DNA from: Chondrilla cf. caribensis
Taxonomy: Eukaryota > Porifera > Demospongiae > Chondrillida > Chondrillidae
Length of the DNA stretch: 64,000 nucleotides
Direction of reading: 5' to 3'
NCBI GenBank assembly: GCA_964020155.1
Contig: OZ026553.1
Location: forward strand, 3,158,479 to 3,222,478
The notes beneath the pieces are model-generated. The model was not told where the DNA came from. It searched no databases and was given only the letters and a program-made list of their open reading frames with translations. Positions 1-13,400 of the stretch are shown piece by piece. The translations under genes were made by a program, and so were the position numbers. How positions within the stretch are numbered: the stretch's first letter is position 1; each line of letters opens with the position of its first letter.

Positions 1-1
1 G

Positions 2-199
2 GATGAATCTGCAATGCACGAGACATTCATTGCAAAAATGCCGAAATGGAGAAAGGAACAGTTAGAAATAACTTTGCAGGAAATTAGGAGTGCAACGGAA
101 AGTCTTTCATCCGTTCAACTGCTCACAAGTATGAAATCCCACTCCCACAACCACCTCAGGAAGACAAGTACAACAGTTGGTCCTTTTATGCACACTTGA
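2..199 (+). CDS. Possible 3' end of an unknown ORF at the window edge
   Basis: An open frame runs in from the left edge and stops at 197-199. It encodes an acidic start (DESAMHETF) followed by a charged amphipathic stretch (KMPKWRKEQLEITLQEIRSA) and a His/Ser/Thr-rich end. The helix has a faint BESS-motif flavour, as seen in MADF/BESS DNA-binding proteins and some transposon-derived genes, but I cannot confirm that. It does not resemble the CAP-domain first exon expected for the next gene. About 290 bases downstream are also richer in GC than the surrounding introns, so the block could be an inserted mobile-element remnant inside intron 1 of gene A, or the end of a separate upstream gene. It may be non-coding. 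Confidence 0.2.
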   Translation, partial: DESAMHETFIAKMPKWRKEQLEITLQEIRSATESLSSVQLLTSMKSHSHNHLRKTSTTVGPFMHT

Positions 200-745
200 G
201 TTTTGTCTCCGTCCTTTTTATATACTTGAGTTCTATTTGTGGACCTGAGCCTTTTGATTCCACCTCCACGGCGATTGTGAACGACAACGAGCCGAGTTTG
301 CCCACGTGTTCCATAATAGGGACAGGTACCGGGGCGATTATAGGCGATGTTGTTTTGGGCCTTCGTGAAATGCCACGAAGAATTCGACCGGTCCTCCACA
401 ATTTGCGTTTCTGCTTTGAAAGACTAAGGTTGTTATTCCAGTTTTGGCCTTCAATTTCGGTAAAGTTGTCTTCCTCAGACGTCTTATAATAATTATAAAA
501 ATTTTCAAAGAATTTTCCAAATTTGGTGCCTTTATATACCTTATATTTGTGTGTGTAATACTATTATTGGATTATAAGTTAATATATGACATAATCTGGA
601 GTATTAAGTGTTTCTATGCAAGAATAATTTTAGTGCAAAAATAAATTAACAACAAATGGCTGATACGTCAATACTTCTGATAATAAAGTATATTTGAGCA
701 CAATATTAATTATTTTTTCATTTTTCCCGATATTGCACTGATTAG
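200..745. other. Probable intron 1 / upstream DNA of gene A
   Basis: No convincing exon is seen. From about 590 to 745 the sequence resembles the end of intron 1 of gene B (about 11490-11674): both share a block with 'aaataaattaacaacaa'-like sequence, then a T-rich stretch and the same acceptor. So the duplication that made A and B included intronic DNA. Positions 200-480 have no counterpart in gene B and hold short open frames on both strands that I do not recognise. The CAP first exon of gene A must lie left of the window or has been lost. Confidence 0.4.
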
Positions 746-1659
746 ATAACTCTTCCCTCTGCAAGCAACATTGGATGTGGAATGGCTCGTTGCCCTATGT
801 TACAAATTGATCCATACTTTCGTTTATTTGATTATCACTATCCAGATTCCTATCTGATTGTGTGTAACTTTGGTCCAGAACTAAGGCGAGTGTATTATAC
901 AGTTTGAAAATAAGTCAAGGAGTTGTAGCAGTTACATTATTTGAAACTGATTTATATGAGACATTGTTATAATTACTAACATGTCCAATAGATTACGATA
1001 TTAACCTACAAACGGTTGAAATAATAAACATTAATATAACAATTTATATACATTTTACATGATGTATGATAACATGCTGTCATTATGTGGTAGAAATAGT
1101 GGAATACCAATTCAAAAATCATTACTTTATAGAAATGGACAATGAGTGGTTTGTGTATCAATTATATCAGATTCTATGTATGATTTATAGCATACTGTCA
1201 TACTGATAGATTGATATGTAGACAATTGTCTATGTTTAGTGAGGAGTGTGTATCGGTAATGGCTCCACGAGATCCTTGTTCAGCTTGTCCCAATGGAACC
1301 TTCTGTAATGATGGATTGTGCCGTAAGTTTGATAATAATTGAATGTATTTATAATAATTATGGGGTTGGGGAATTATAATGGTCTTGGAACTAGGCTATA
1401 TATATTATACTATGCTTTTTACATGCTTGATCTTTAATTCAAGACAGCAGGTGTGTATGCACTCACGCATACATGCAATATTGATGCATATGGATAATTC
1501 TCCCTGACGGTACTAATGTTCCACAAGAATCCATCTTGTGTTGATTAGGAATTCACTAAAACCTCTGAGTGTGATATGACCTTGTGGTACTGTTCTGAAT
1601 TTCAGTTGGACTGAAAACAATTTTAAATTATAATATTTTTTGAACCTTTTGTACAAACT

Positions 1660-1734
<75 letters not shown>

Positions 1735-2060
1735 ACACACACACATGCACACACTCTGATTATTAGCTCTTTCAAATTGGTACTCAGGTAACTTTAAGTA
1801 CAACATCAGTCATTCTTTGGAACTCTGTGAAATGGCACAAGCACCTATTTCATCCTGTAAGTGTTGGTCATGTGCTTGTGTTTGATTAATATAATATCTA
1901 TGAAATGTTTACAAATATATGTACATTTCATTCAGTTGAATGAAGAGAAAACACAACATAATGATAATTATATCAGATTCTAATACTCTAATGATCATAA
2001 TGTTATACAGTGATGTACATATTATGACTATCATTATATTGTTTCTATATCATATATATA

Positions 2061-2111
<51 letters not shown>

Positions 2112-4572
2112 TGAAATTGAGCCAAGCATTTGTGATGTAATATACTTTTGACTTTATGTGCTGATACATCAATTGATATGAGCCTCTGTCATGTTATATT
2201 AATAATATTTACATTGTAGCTGAAACCGGAGGCACTGAATTCTATCTTACAAACTGGTCCTTGCACCATGATCTTGTTGTGTATGTGACAACAAGTGAAA
2301 AGAATTACATTACATTCACCATATCAGATCCTTCAACCAGCAGCTTAACAGTTGGTCATGTGAAAGCAGGAGAGATTGTAGAACACTCCTTCATCAGGCC
2401 TGGAATAAATTATCCAACAGGTTTATATCAATCAAAAAGTATTACTATCAAGTCACCCAGCAAGGGACTAGTTGTGTTTGGAGAGTTCATACTCGTAGGA
2501 GAAGAAACAGATGAAGGCTTCCTTGCACTACCAAAGAAGGAAGAACCACCTGGCCATATAGGCAATAATTATACCTACATAGTGGTATTGGACTCCGTTA
2601 TTCCTGCTGTGGCCATAGCTGCTACCACAGAGTGCACTGGCGTTACCATAGTAACATCCAAGGGAGTAACTTTCTTTAATTATTTTCATCCTCAAAATGT
2701 TTCTCTGTCGATTGTTGATTTTATCCTCCAAGCAGGAGAAGTACTTGTATTGAAGGGTATATCTGGTCGTCCTATATTAAACGGAACACTTATCATCACA
2801 TCCAACAAGCCCCTTTCTGTTATGTCAGGTTCTGACTGTGATATATTGGGTATTAGAGGCCCACCAATTCAGTGGGTGTGTTTTGTTGATTTTTATTTGG
2901 AACAAATGCCTTCAATTCATGAATGGGATACAAGGTTTGCTGTCAGTCCTGTGAATTTGGGTCATTCTGAAGGACACATTCGTGTGATTTCATCTGAAGA
3001 TGATGTGACTATCTCATGCAATTGTTCCTCACAATTAGCAATTGGCAATATATTATTACAAAAGGGTGATTGGTTTGACATCCATCAGAATTTCAATGAT
3101 TATTGCTGGATAGAAGGAACCAAAGGCATAATGGTCATCCAATATGTAAGGTCTTCTGATTTCATGATGATTGTACCACCCACTCAGCAGTATAGCAACC
3201 ATTACTTCCTACCAGCAATACAGTCTAGGTTACCATGGGGTACTGACTATGTGAACATATTGATTCCAAAGGAGTACTTTCAACCACACCTAATCTTTCT
3301 AGATGGAACATCCTTAGAGGATCACGGTCTACAGTTTGTACCCATTCGAGATAACACTGGTGATATTGCAGTTTACACAACTGTGGCCAATTTTACAGAC
3401 TCTTCTACTCCAGTACATAACTTGACCCATTCCAATGACTTTGCACGATTTGGAGTTGTCATGTATGGATCAGGTTATGGTCATCCAGGTGGTCTGTACA
3501 GTTACAGTACAATATCTGAAGGTGAGTACAAATTAAGTAATCGCATCGCTGTAATATAATGCATAAAAGGCACTATATTATATTCAACTATGTTATGGAG
3601 ATTCATGAATTCGTATCATAATTGTAAAACATGTTTTAATTTTAATCGCTCATATTGTACTTTCTATTACCGTTTCTGTTATAATACAAATGTTACTTTC
3701 TTTATACGTTCCAAGGTGGATTACCTGCAGCTGAGGAAATGCACTTATTGAATACTGGACTGTTTGGTGTAATTGTTGTACCTATTGTGCTCCTGGTAGT
3801 AGTTGGAGTGCTGACGATAGTTCTCATAATGCGTCATCGAAGAAAGAAGTTCCTACAACACAGTCATGTTACAATGTATGTCTCTCTTAATTGCATCCTT
3901 AGGCTAGTTCTTATAGATGTAGTATAGTAAATTGCATAATTTCAGATTATGATTTTGTTGCTTAATGCAGGATGCTTTCCGTGAGGTTTGACAATAGGTC
4001 TTCTGTAATCACAGGGGTATGTTAACCAAGAATTACGTATATTTTTACAATAGTATACTTAAGTTTAAGAGCATTTAACTCACCACAGATTGCTGATAGT
4101 TGGGAAATGCCGGAAGGTAGCTATCACTTGGAAGAAGAAATTGGAAGTGGAAATTATGGATCTGTCCACAGAGGAATCCTTCAACTATCGGCAGTATCTT
4201 CAACAGTCAAGAAATATCAACAGTACATGATGTCCGAAGGAAAATCAACAGTTGATGTGGCTGTGAAGAGAATCAAAGGTGCCATTCGACCTATTATGTA
4301 TAAATATCAGAGTACAATATCATTATTGATGTTTTCTACAGGTCACACATCAGATGATATTAAATCTTTTCTTTCCGAAATGGAAATGATGAAGAAAGTA
4401 TCTGAAGGTTGCAACCCTCATGTCGTGAAGATGGTTGGTTGTGTTACCTTATCATCTCCTGCATCTCTACTGTTGGAGTATGTACCTCATGGTAATCTAC
4501 GAGACTACCTGCGGAAGTACAGGCCTAGTGTGAGTTGAACTATTGTGCGTGTGTGAGCGTGTGTGTGTGCAT

Positions 4573-4640
<68 letters not shown>

Positions 4641-6676
4641 GTGCGTGCGTGCGTGCATGTGTGTGTGAATTACGGGTACTGGCACTAGTAGCCCCTTCTG
4701 TCTATAGTTACACCATGAAGACCTCATCTAAAATTAAGAATTATATGCAACTCACACTAGGCCAGTACTAATTCCGCAGGTAGTCTCATAGATCACCACG
4801 AGATACATGTTTTCATTATTATTATTATCTATTGACAGTAATAACCTGCATGACGCCTTTCCTGTCATTGATTATTGACAGTTGTTGAACAATAGCTGAA
4901 TGTAAATCACCAGTGTCACTAGATTGTCCCTAGTGTTGCACTATAATAATTTATTAATATAAATAGATTGTAACTTTCATTGTATGGTCAAGTATGTCTG
5001 ACTATTCCTTTCATTGCATAATGATGTGGAAGAAATGATCAATTTCTGTATTATGGGTATTTCATTTATTTCTCATGCCATGTAATCAAGGTTCATACTG
5101 TCCTAAACTCTGAGAATGATGATTCTGAGGATGAATACTGTTACAACAATATTGTAGCACAGGCTCCCATGAGTGATACAGACATGGTCTCTTTCTGCTA
5201 CCAGATAGCTTGTGGAATGGTGAGAGTGTTATGTAGTGACTTTACGACCATATTGTGTTGGTTCATGATAAAATTTGCATAATATGTATTTGTTCAAATT
5301 TCTCTGTTATTGTTTACTTAAAGTACCTTCCCTTATATTATGCGATAGCAATTCAGCCACAAAATAATGATAATAAGGTATTACAATACCTAAGATTTGC
5401 ACTAATGTTTATGTATAATTTAGAGTCATAATTGTCACAAAAGTGGCTGATATATACCTATATGCCTGTCTATTCTACCAAAGACATTAGAGCAAGCTGA
5501 TTGCAAACAAGCTGGTTTTGTCAGGGTTTATACCATTAGTAAGCATATAATTAATGTTAAATTTAATGTATATAGGTATTTACAAGAAGTCTTCACTGCT
5601 GCAAAGGTGGTATGTGAAATTATATACCCACTGACATGCAAGTATACCTCAAAATCTATAATATTGAATACCATTTGTTTATTATAATACCTCCTATGCA
5701 TTTCCTCAGGAATACTTGTCCTCCCTCAACATCATCCACAGAGACCTGGCTTGTAGGAACGTACTAGTTGATGACAACAATGTACTGAAGATATCGGACT
5801 TTGGACTTGCTAGGAAGTCAGAGGCCTATGTATCAGGGATGAAGGACAAGCTTCCTTTACGATGGATGGCTCCAGAGACTTGTAGTCAAGCTCTTTTCAC
5901 AGAACAATCAGATGTGTACGTTTGCTCAGTGTACCGTCTCAGACACCAAAGTGCAAGTATACATGTCACACCCCCAGACATAAACCTCACATGCCTGTTG
6001 GACTGAATATGCTCTGGCACTTTATAGAAACTAATTGTGTCATGTGTAAGTGGGCGTTGGTGCAATGGCATCCTCTATGAATATTAATTGATTATTATTT
6101 CAAGTGAACATTGAGTCAGATATTCTTTAAATAATCTTGCGTTATTAATTTTTGTAGATGGGCTTATGGAGTATCATTGTGGGAGATATACACTTACGGT
6201 GAGCCTATATTTATAGTAATGTGCATTTGAGACATGATCACAAAAATAGTGCATATATTAATGTTTGAAATTCCAATTGGCCAGGTGACATCCCATATTC
6301 CAACCTACCAAATACAGTAATTCTACCACGAATTCTGTCAGGATATAGACTGGATAGACCAGGGTTGTGTCCAGAGGAAATGTGAGCTATGTCTGTTTTG
6401 AATGCTTTAATTTCATTGTAATGGAATGTCATGCTCAACCACATATACAAGTCTACTGTGTAAATTTCAACTATAATACTCAATTGAGTAGTGGTAAAGA
6501 TTGATTAATGCTGTCACTTTACAAATCTTCTCAGCTATTCCATCATGGAAACCTGTTGGAATGAAGAATCTGACCTTCGACCCCACTTCAGAGAATTAAG
6601 GGTAAAGTTTGAGGACATCATATCTCAAAGAGTGGGAGATGATTACACTGCTATCATAAAGACTGCTGTGGATTAA
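746..6676 (+). CDS. Gene A: CAP / IgGFc-binding receptor tyrosine kinase (5' partial)
   Basis: Exons: 746-885, 1240-1322, 1788-1856, 2220-3521, 3716-3875, 3971-4016, 4089-4278, 4342-4529, 5091-5219, 5710-5915, 6158-6198, 6285-6381, 6535-6676. Joined, they give 930 codons plus a stop with no frame break. Seen: the end of a CAP domain ([13 protein letters not shown], then a Cys-rich [15 protein letters not shown] tail), an IgGFc-binding-type domain (about residues 98-531, with EQMPSIHEW and YCWIEG), a transmembrane helix followed by Arg/Lys, and an FGFR-like kinase. Kinase motifs are [40 protein letters not shown] and CW. The first visible exon ends AG|GCGAGT, a GC donor. By family the product is a plasma-membrane tyrosine kinase; its ligand is unknown. 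The CAP first exon is outside the window. IgGFc exon 5 is nearly identical to that of gene B. Confidence 0.85.
1662..1746. repeat. (CA)n microsatellite
   Basis: About 85 bases of CA repeat in the intron before the linker exon (1788) of gene A. The homologous intron of gene B lacks it, so it expanded after, or was lost since, the A/B duplication. Confidence 0.95.
2064..2104. repeat. (TA)n microsatellite
   Basis: About 40 bases of alternating TA in the intron just before the IgGFc exon of gene A; self-complementary. Not present at the matching place in gene B. Confidence 0.9.
4544..4668. repeat. (GT)n tract just after the exon-9 donor of gene A
   Basis: A GT-rich run, partly interrupted by GC and CA steps, starts about 15 bases after the 5' splice site at 4530. 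GU-rich sequence sits in the same place in genes B, C, D and E, although its length differs greatly. Confidence 0.9.
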
Positions 6677-7050
6677 CAACTTGTTGTTATTCACTTTGGG
6701 TTCACATCATAATATAATAGTCTATAGAAATAACTCAACACATTATGCTAAACGTTCTATTCATATATTGATTTGCCATTAAATAAGCTCAAATATTTGG
6801 TGATATTTATTGTAACACTCCTGTCTGATATTATTCACTTGATATTATTCACTTTGGGTTCACCTCATAATAACCATCTTGAAAGTTCAAAACAGTATTC
6901 TATACTCTCTATTCTCATACTGATTTGCCTTTAAATGAATTCAAATGGAAACTGATATGACTTGTATAACTTCTGAGTTCTAATAATCTTATTCTAGCTA
7001 CATGCAGTCATAGTATTACGCAATACTATTATAATATATAGATCAAATGT

Positions 7051-7055
7051 TTGTC

Positions 7056-7097
<42 letters not shown>

Positions 7098-7115
7098 TGT
7101 GTGCGTGTGTGTGTT

Positions 7116-7146
<31 letters not shown>

Positions 7147-7150
7147 GAGT
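7051..7150. repeat. (GT)n microsatellite
   Basis: About 100 bases of interrupted GT repeat in the intergenic region downstream of gene A. The overlapping His/Thr-rich and Val/Cys-rich frames are artefacts of the repeat. Confidence 0.9.
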
Positions 7151-7947
7151 ATGTGTGCATGTGTGTGTATGTGAGCTTCTGTGCAACGATGTGGAAAATG
7201 TGCATGCATGCATGTGTGCTTGTGTGTGTGACTGTGTACTTGTGCGTATATACATCCGCATACGTGTACATGTACAGGTATGATGCATGTATGTACGTAA
7301 TGCACGTCATATTTAACGAATTAGTTGAATGAACCCGCTTGCAGGTATATACTTTGGATTATGTTAAAGAGAATCAGTTCCATATACTGGATACACATAA
7401 TATGTAGTGCTATATGTGGTCATCTGTGACTTTGTTAATATAATAGTCATGTTCAGTTTGTGCCAATTGTCCATCCGCTGAACATAGTTCAAAATTTGTG
7501 CATAATAACTGTAATAATTTGTCCTTTAAGCATGTAATAAGCCTCAAGGTAATAGTGTCAATTCAGGATAAGATAATAATGTATTTTAATGTAGTTTCCT
7601 GTGAACACAACTGCTTGCAAATGTTGGTTATATCCACACATTGTAAATGTACCTTAAGAATACCTATCCCTTGTCAAATATGCAACAGAACCTGACCCTT
7701 TTCTGTACAAATAATTATTGTTGTTGATAGTAATACCTCAATTTTGTTCCTTATTGATCAGATCAATGATACCATTCATCTCAGTGTGTTGTCACAATTT
7801 GGCTCATCTGCATGATGAGATGTAGGAGCCTGGGATTGGATTTATCTACACCACCATAACCAATTGACAAGGCTATGAATATCAAGAATATTTTCTAATT
7901 GCAAGAGTACATACTTGTATGCATAAATATAGGGTACGTATTAATCA

Positions 7948-7950
<3 letters not shown>

Positions 7951-7987
<37 letters not shown>

Positions 7988-8010
7988 TGTGCGTGTGTGT
8001 GCATGCCTGG
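7951..8010. repeat. (GT)n microsatellite
   Basis: Short interrupted GT array upstream of the broken kinase-exon copy. Confidence 0.85.
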
Positions 8011-8164
8011 ATTTGCTATCAACAAGGGGTTTATCTCTTTGGGTTATTATCCAATGATATGCATTATTGGAATGGTAATGATACTGTTATGAGGATACCA
8101 ATGTGTGTGCGTGCGCGTGTGTGTGCATGTGTGCATTTGCATGTGTATTCTTATGTGTTTTTGT

Positions 8165-8476
8165 ACATAATTCCAATATGGCCAGGCCTTATCTCTTTTT
8201 CCAACCTATTTTCATAGTAACAGAATCATACTCAGCCACATATACAAGTTTGCTGTACACATTTCAACTAATACTCATTTGTCAATGAGTAGTGGTATAG
8301 TTCTGTTAGCACGTATAAATACAAATTCTCTCAGCTATTCCATCATGGAAACCTTCTGGGATGAGGAATTTGACCTTTGACCCCACCTCAGAGAACTAAA
8401 GATAAAGTTTGAGGACATTATATCTCAAAGAGTGGGAGATGATTACACTGCTATCATAATGACCACTGTGGCTTAA
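8165..8476 (+). pseudogene. Broken copy of kinase exons 13-14
   Basis: 8335-8476 matches last exon 14 of genes A and B (142 bases, same acceptor 'ctcag', same final stop region, with [13 protein letters not shown] readable). An in-frame TGA replaces the CGA arginine codon of the functional copies ('gacctttgacccc' versus 'gaccttcgacccc'). The conserved kinase CW has become FW. The preceding intron also matches gene A ('cacatatacaag', 'gagtagtggta'). Around 8170-8215 is a shrunken relic of exon 13 ('ttccaatatggccagg', 'tttccaacct'). The upstream kinase exons are absent. This is a 3' partial duplication of an A/B-type gene. Confidence 0.85.
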
Positions 8477-9227
8477 CAGCTATGGATGCAAATAGCTGTC
8501 CTCTTTACACCTTGCATCCCTGGCCAAGATATTTTCATGATGGTGGATTAGCTGAGTATTAGAAGTGACAAGGAAACATGCATGAGTAGATGTTGTTGTT
8601 GTGCCTAAAGTAGGAAACATGCCAAAAAGTTGGAATGTTATACTCCAATGAACGACTCATTGAATGTCTTTGAATGTGATATTAACCGTGGTATCAAAAG
8701 TCAATTTGTGTGTGAGTGCATGACTCACCATGTTCCCTTCGTTCCACCTCATTCCATACTGTAAGCTGGCATAATATTATAAGTGACACAATGTTATGCA
8801 ATTTAAGAATAATTTATAATTATTATGTTTACAAATGTATTTCATGTACCATGTGCACATATTATGGCAATTCAGTGTGGGAGTGATTCAATTCGATTGG
8901 CAAAAGGGGCTTGTGCATAACATGTATGCTACAGCTGATTTTGGCATCACACTTCTGTCCTAGCAGTTACACTTTTGTCCCTATTGAAATACTGTCTTCT
9001 GCATAATCTAATTCTGGTGCAACCAGCCAAATGATAGAGGTGGTGTATGTAGTGTATGAAAGAGGAGATATCCTTGCACCCAAAATGATATGCGATGTCA
9101 ACGACACTCACTGAAACTATTTCTGAATCATTGAATCTACAACAACTCACTAATTTACACTACTAACTGACTAAGCTGACTACAACAGGGACAAATTTAA
9201 GCAACCTCCACAGAACAATGGTATAAT

Positions 9228-10061
9228 CATAGATAATAGAGGGAATGGATTGGAAACGCCCGTATGCCACTAAAAAGACTGCTCGACACGGTCACGTGAT
9301 AAAATATGGCGAGTGGGTTAGTGAGGAGTGCACTATCATCTATTTTAAACGAATTCTCGTAATGTTCCGATCGAAGCAAAACATCCATCCAGAAAGATTA
9401 TTCTCGATAATATTCCTCAAGAAGTTAACGTCGATCATTTTGATTAATTTGCCGAAGAATTGATGGATGTTCTGCGAAGAATTAGTAGCCATAATTTTTC
9501 TTCTTTCTTCAAATTTTGAACTTTCTTCCCCCCATAATCCTTACTAATACACTACAAGAATGCTAAATACACTAATTCAAGTATCAGTTTTAAATATATG
9601 CAAACTACATATAGGCAAAAACTACACAAACATGCACGAAATCTACACCGTTTTTCCAAGATTTGACCCATATTTTTTAGCTGGAAAGTTACTTCAAACA
9701 CATAGATGCATGCTTTTCACCCCACTCAATCACAGTTTTCATAGTATGGGTATAAACACAGCGTATCTGTGCCAGAAAAACTACACAAAATATTTATTAC
9801 ACAACTATGACAAATGTGCTACCGACTATTCTACCTGTAAAATAACATGTATGCATCTTACTTCCTCAAAGTAACTTTTAATGGCCTCTGTTACTGTTAC
9901 TACTTCGTAGGTGCCGATAACCACAAGAATTCGAACAATCTACGTACGAAGCGAAATCGCCGTTGAAATCAACCGCCATATAACCGTCGTGTCACGGACT
10001 CAGCTGACGTCACTATTGTTCGTATACGGGCGTTTCCAATCCATTCCCTCTATTATCTATG
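9228..10061. mobile_element. 834-bp non-autonomous DNA transposon (MITE) with 38-bp TIRs
   Basis: The left end reads CATAGATAATAGAGGGAATG and continues to about 9265; the right end is its exact reverse complement to 10061, about 38 matching bases. Both sides are flanked by GTATAAT (9221-9227 and 10062-10068), a 7-bp target-site duplication (8 bp if one terminal base is assigned differently). That size suggests a P- or hAT-type element. Inside are two short open frames (9245-9463 and 9560-9874) with no recognisable transposase motif, so it was probably mobilised in trans. Confidence 0.85.
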
Positions 10062-10470
10062 GTATAATAGTCTAGTTACACATAATCATTCAGCTAGTGA
10101 CATGCACATCAACACAATGAGGGGGTAACATGAACAACACATGAGAGATTAGCACAATTACAGTTCAAAGTAAAACCAACAATCCAAATGGATACTACAA
10201 TGTAATGAATGTGGTGTGAATAATTGGATACAACGAGTAAATCGACGATTTTGCATAACAATGCAATTGCACGATGCAAGCATGTACGTACTTCAGCTAA
10301 GTCGGTTTTGTTGTTGCTTTAAAACGCGTTTTCACCTGTTGACCACAATACGTTTTTATACTGGCGAGTAAGCGATTTGAGTTTAGAGCGCTTTAAGGAA
10401 GGCTTGAGATCCAGTTTGAAAGGAGATATTTCGATTATACTGCGATCTCGACCTCAATTTTCGACATACT

Positions 10471-13400
10471 ATGGAGCTTAATGTATTTATAATGTCTTTC
10501 GTTCGCAGAGTAAACTCCCACTCTGTGAGATTGTTTTTTTTCCTTGGTTTCCTATTTTCATTTGTCTTTTGTCGCAACATTCTCCCCGAAGAGCGGGAAA
10601 TAATTGTCAAGGAGGTTAACAGGATTCGCCGAGAAACACAAGCACCCGACATGATGGAGGTGGTCTGGAATGAAGAACTGGCTACAATAGCGAGTGGTTA
10701 TGCTTCGCAGTGCAAGGAATTCTTAAACCCTACTCGAAGTAACCAGTCTACCGAATTTGACACTGTGGGAGAGGTTCACTATATTGGTAGGCTGAAGGAC
10801 GCGAATTTGTCTTTTTCCTCTTTGATGGTGAATGCAGCTATTCAGTGGAATAATTTGGAGAATCGCACCAAAATTTTTCATGGAAATTCAAGTCATTCCA
10901 AACGGATATGTCAAAATGATATATATGCTCAGGTATTGTTACTCAACGTAAAACAGGTTATTTTATTAAATACCTTCCAATTATTTTTTAACAGTATAGA
11001 ATTTTGTGTGTTTTGTTATGCATTTCTATCAGCTGCTTCACACATTTACAGTAAACAAGCACAAATCCAGGTAGGGTTACCAAATTAGTTGACCCTACCC
11101 AGGTAGAGTCAACTAATTAGTGACCCTCACATACCCATAAGACAAACAATTGAGCTTGATTGGTAACATCTCAGGACATTGTGCAGACGTGAGTCTGAGT
11201 TGACAATTAAGTGGTCAATTGTTGACATGTCCATAATTAGATATCAGCCGGAATGAAGCCAAATTATAGGTCAACATATTATTGGCTTCCTCATTTTGAG
11301 CCAGTTTAAGCCAGTAATGAAATTCATCACTCAAGAATTGACAAAAACGAACAATGTTTACTGTTTCTATCACATAATATTATGATAAAGCAGCTGCAAA
11401 TCTGGATAATAGTTAAATAATAATTGGACAGTATATAAAATAACCTGTTGCACTGCCACTGTATAGGCTAGTTTATAAGACAGTCTGGAGTAATATGATG
11501 ATTTTATATGCAGAAATAAATTGATAACAATCGGCTAATGGGCCAAAATCTCTGATAATATAGTATAATTAAGCGCAATCAGTTATCTTATTTTTTTCAT
11601 TTTTATCTTAGATAAAGTAAAATATAGGACAACCTTAATTTTATTTAATTTTCCTGATATTTTGTGTTTATTAGATAACGTTTCCCTCTGCAAGCAACAT
11701 TGGATGTGGAATTTCTCGTTGCACAACGTTAAAAATTGAACCACATCCATTAGCTAATGTTGTTGATCATTACTATCCAGATTCCTATCTGATTGTGTGT
11801 AACTTTGGCCCAGAGCAAAGGTGAGTGCAATTACAATTGTGTTAAAATAATTATTAAAGTGAAGGAGTTCTAATAGTTACTGTACGTATTCACAACTGAT
11901 TTCAATTTTAAAATTACTAACACATCTATCAGATTACTATAGTAGCCTACAGAGTTGAAATAACGTACAGTAAAACCTGTATATAAAGACCCCCCAAGGG
12001 ACCTGAAGTAGGTGGCCACTATAGACAAGTGGTCTCTGTATGGAGGTCCTGTACTATAGTAGAGTTGACATTGTGGATAGTTCAATAGTGGTCACTTAGG
12101 ACAGGTGGTCTTTGTGTAGAGGTGGTCTTTATTACAGGTTTTACTGTATAACATAACAATAATAATAATAATGTTATTATGTAGGATGACATAAAGTAAT
12201 TATGTAGTTACGTAGAAATAGTGGTCCAGGAACACCAGTTCAAAACTCATTACTTCATAGAAATTACCAATGTTTGTGTATCATCTATTATCTGTGTGTG
12301 ATTTATAAAAATAAACATACTGCCATGCTAATAAATTGACAGGATGTTAATATTCTTGTCTTTATTTAGTGACAAGTGTGTACCAGTAGGTTTTATGCGG
12401 TCTCCTTGTTCAGGTTGTCCAACTGGAACCTTCTGTAATGATGGATTGTGTCGTAAGTTGTATATTTATTGAATGTAATAACAATATTATTGGTCTGGAG
12501 AATTATTTTTGCTCAGATTTAGGCTATTATGCTATGTATCTTACATACTTGCCTAATCTTCAATTATGCATACAATATTTTTCCATATGGCTGCTTCTGC
12601 CTGGAGTACTAATGTTTCCAAGAAATTCACAAAACTTCTGAGTGTGATGTGTCCTTCTGGTATTGCCATTGTTTAGCTGGTACAGAAACAATTTTAGATT
12701 ATTATTATTATTTTACACTCTTTGTACAAGCTGATATACCTCATACTCAGGTGAATTTAACTACAACATTGATCGTTCTTTGGAGCTTTGTGAAATGGCA
12801 CAAGCACCTATTACATCTTGTAAGTGTTGGTCATATGTTTGATTTGCATACTATTTAAGAAATGTACACAAATGTATGTACATTTGATTCAATTGTATGA
12901 CGAGAAAGACAATTACATCCATATATAATATACCATATTGATAATTTACATCAGATTCATTATAATACTCCTATGATCACAGGCAGTGACATATATTATG
13001 TATGTTTAAAATTCAAGCCAAGCAATATTACATGATAATATGAGTTTTGAATTCACACTATAATTGTAGTAATCAATATGAGCCTCTGTCATGTCACATT
13101 TATCGTTTACATTGTAGCTGAAACCAGAGGCACTGAATTCTATCTTACGAACTGGTCCTTTCACCATGATCTTGTTGTGTATGTGACCACAAGTGAAAAG
13201 AATTACATTACATTCACCATATCAGATCCTTCAACCAGCAGCTTAACAGTTGGTCATGTGAAAGCAGGAGAGATTGTTGAACACTCCTTCATCAGGCCTG
13301 GAATAAATTATCCAACAGGTTTATATCAATCAAAAAGTATTACTATCAAGTCACCCAGCAAGGGACTAGTTGTGTTTGGAGAGTTCATACTCGCAGGAGA

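Larger units (their letters stand above)
6677..9227. other. Intergenic region after gene A
   Basis: Holds the 3' UTR of gene A and two imperfect copies of a block beginning 'attcactttgggttcac' (about 6690 and 6849), which also recurs after gene B near 17440. It also holds two GT arrays and a broken copy of the last two kinase exons (about 8165-8476). From 8480 to 9227 I see nothing coding. Confidence 0.6.

Noticed and set aside
1662..1746. CRISPR-like or regulatory repeat arrays
   Set aside because: These and similar arrays are dinucleotide microsatellites without spacers; the genome is eukaryotic.
3522..3559. IgGFc domain as a free-standing secreted protein ending at 3559
   Set aside because: The extra residues are read-through into the intron after a strong donor (GAAG|gtgagt). 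The membrane exon at 3716 continues in phase in all five genes.
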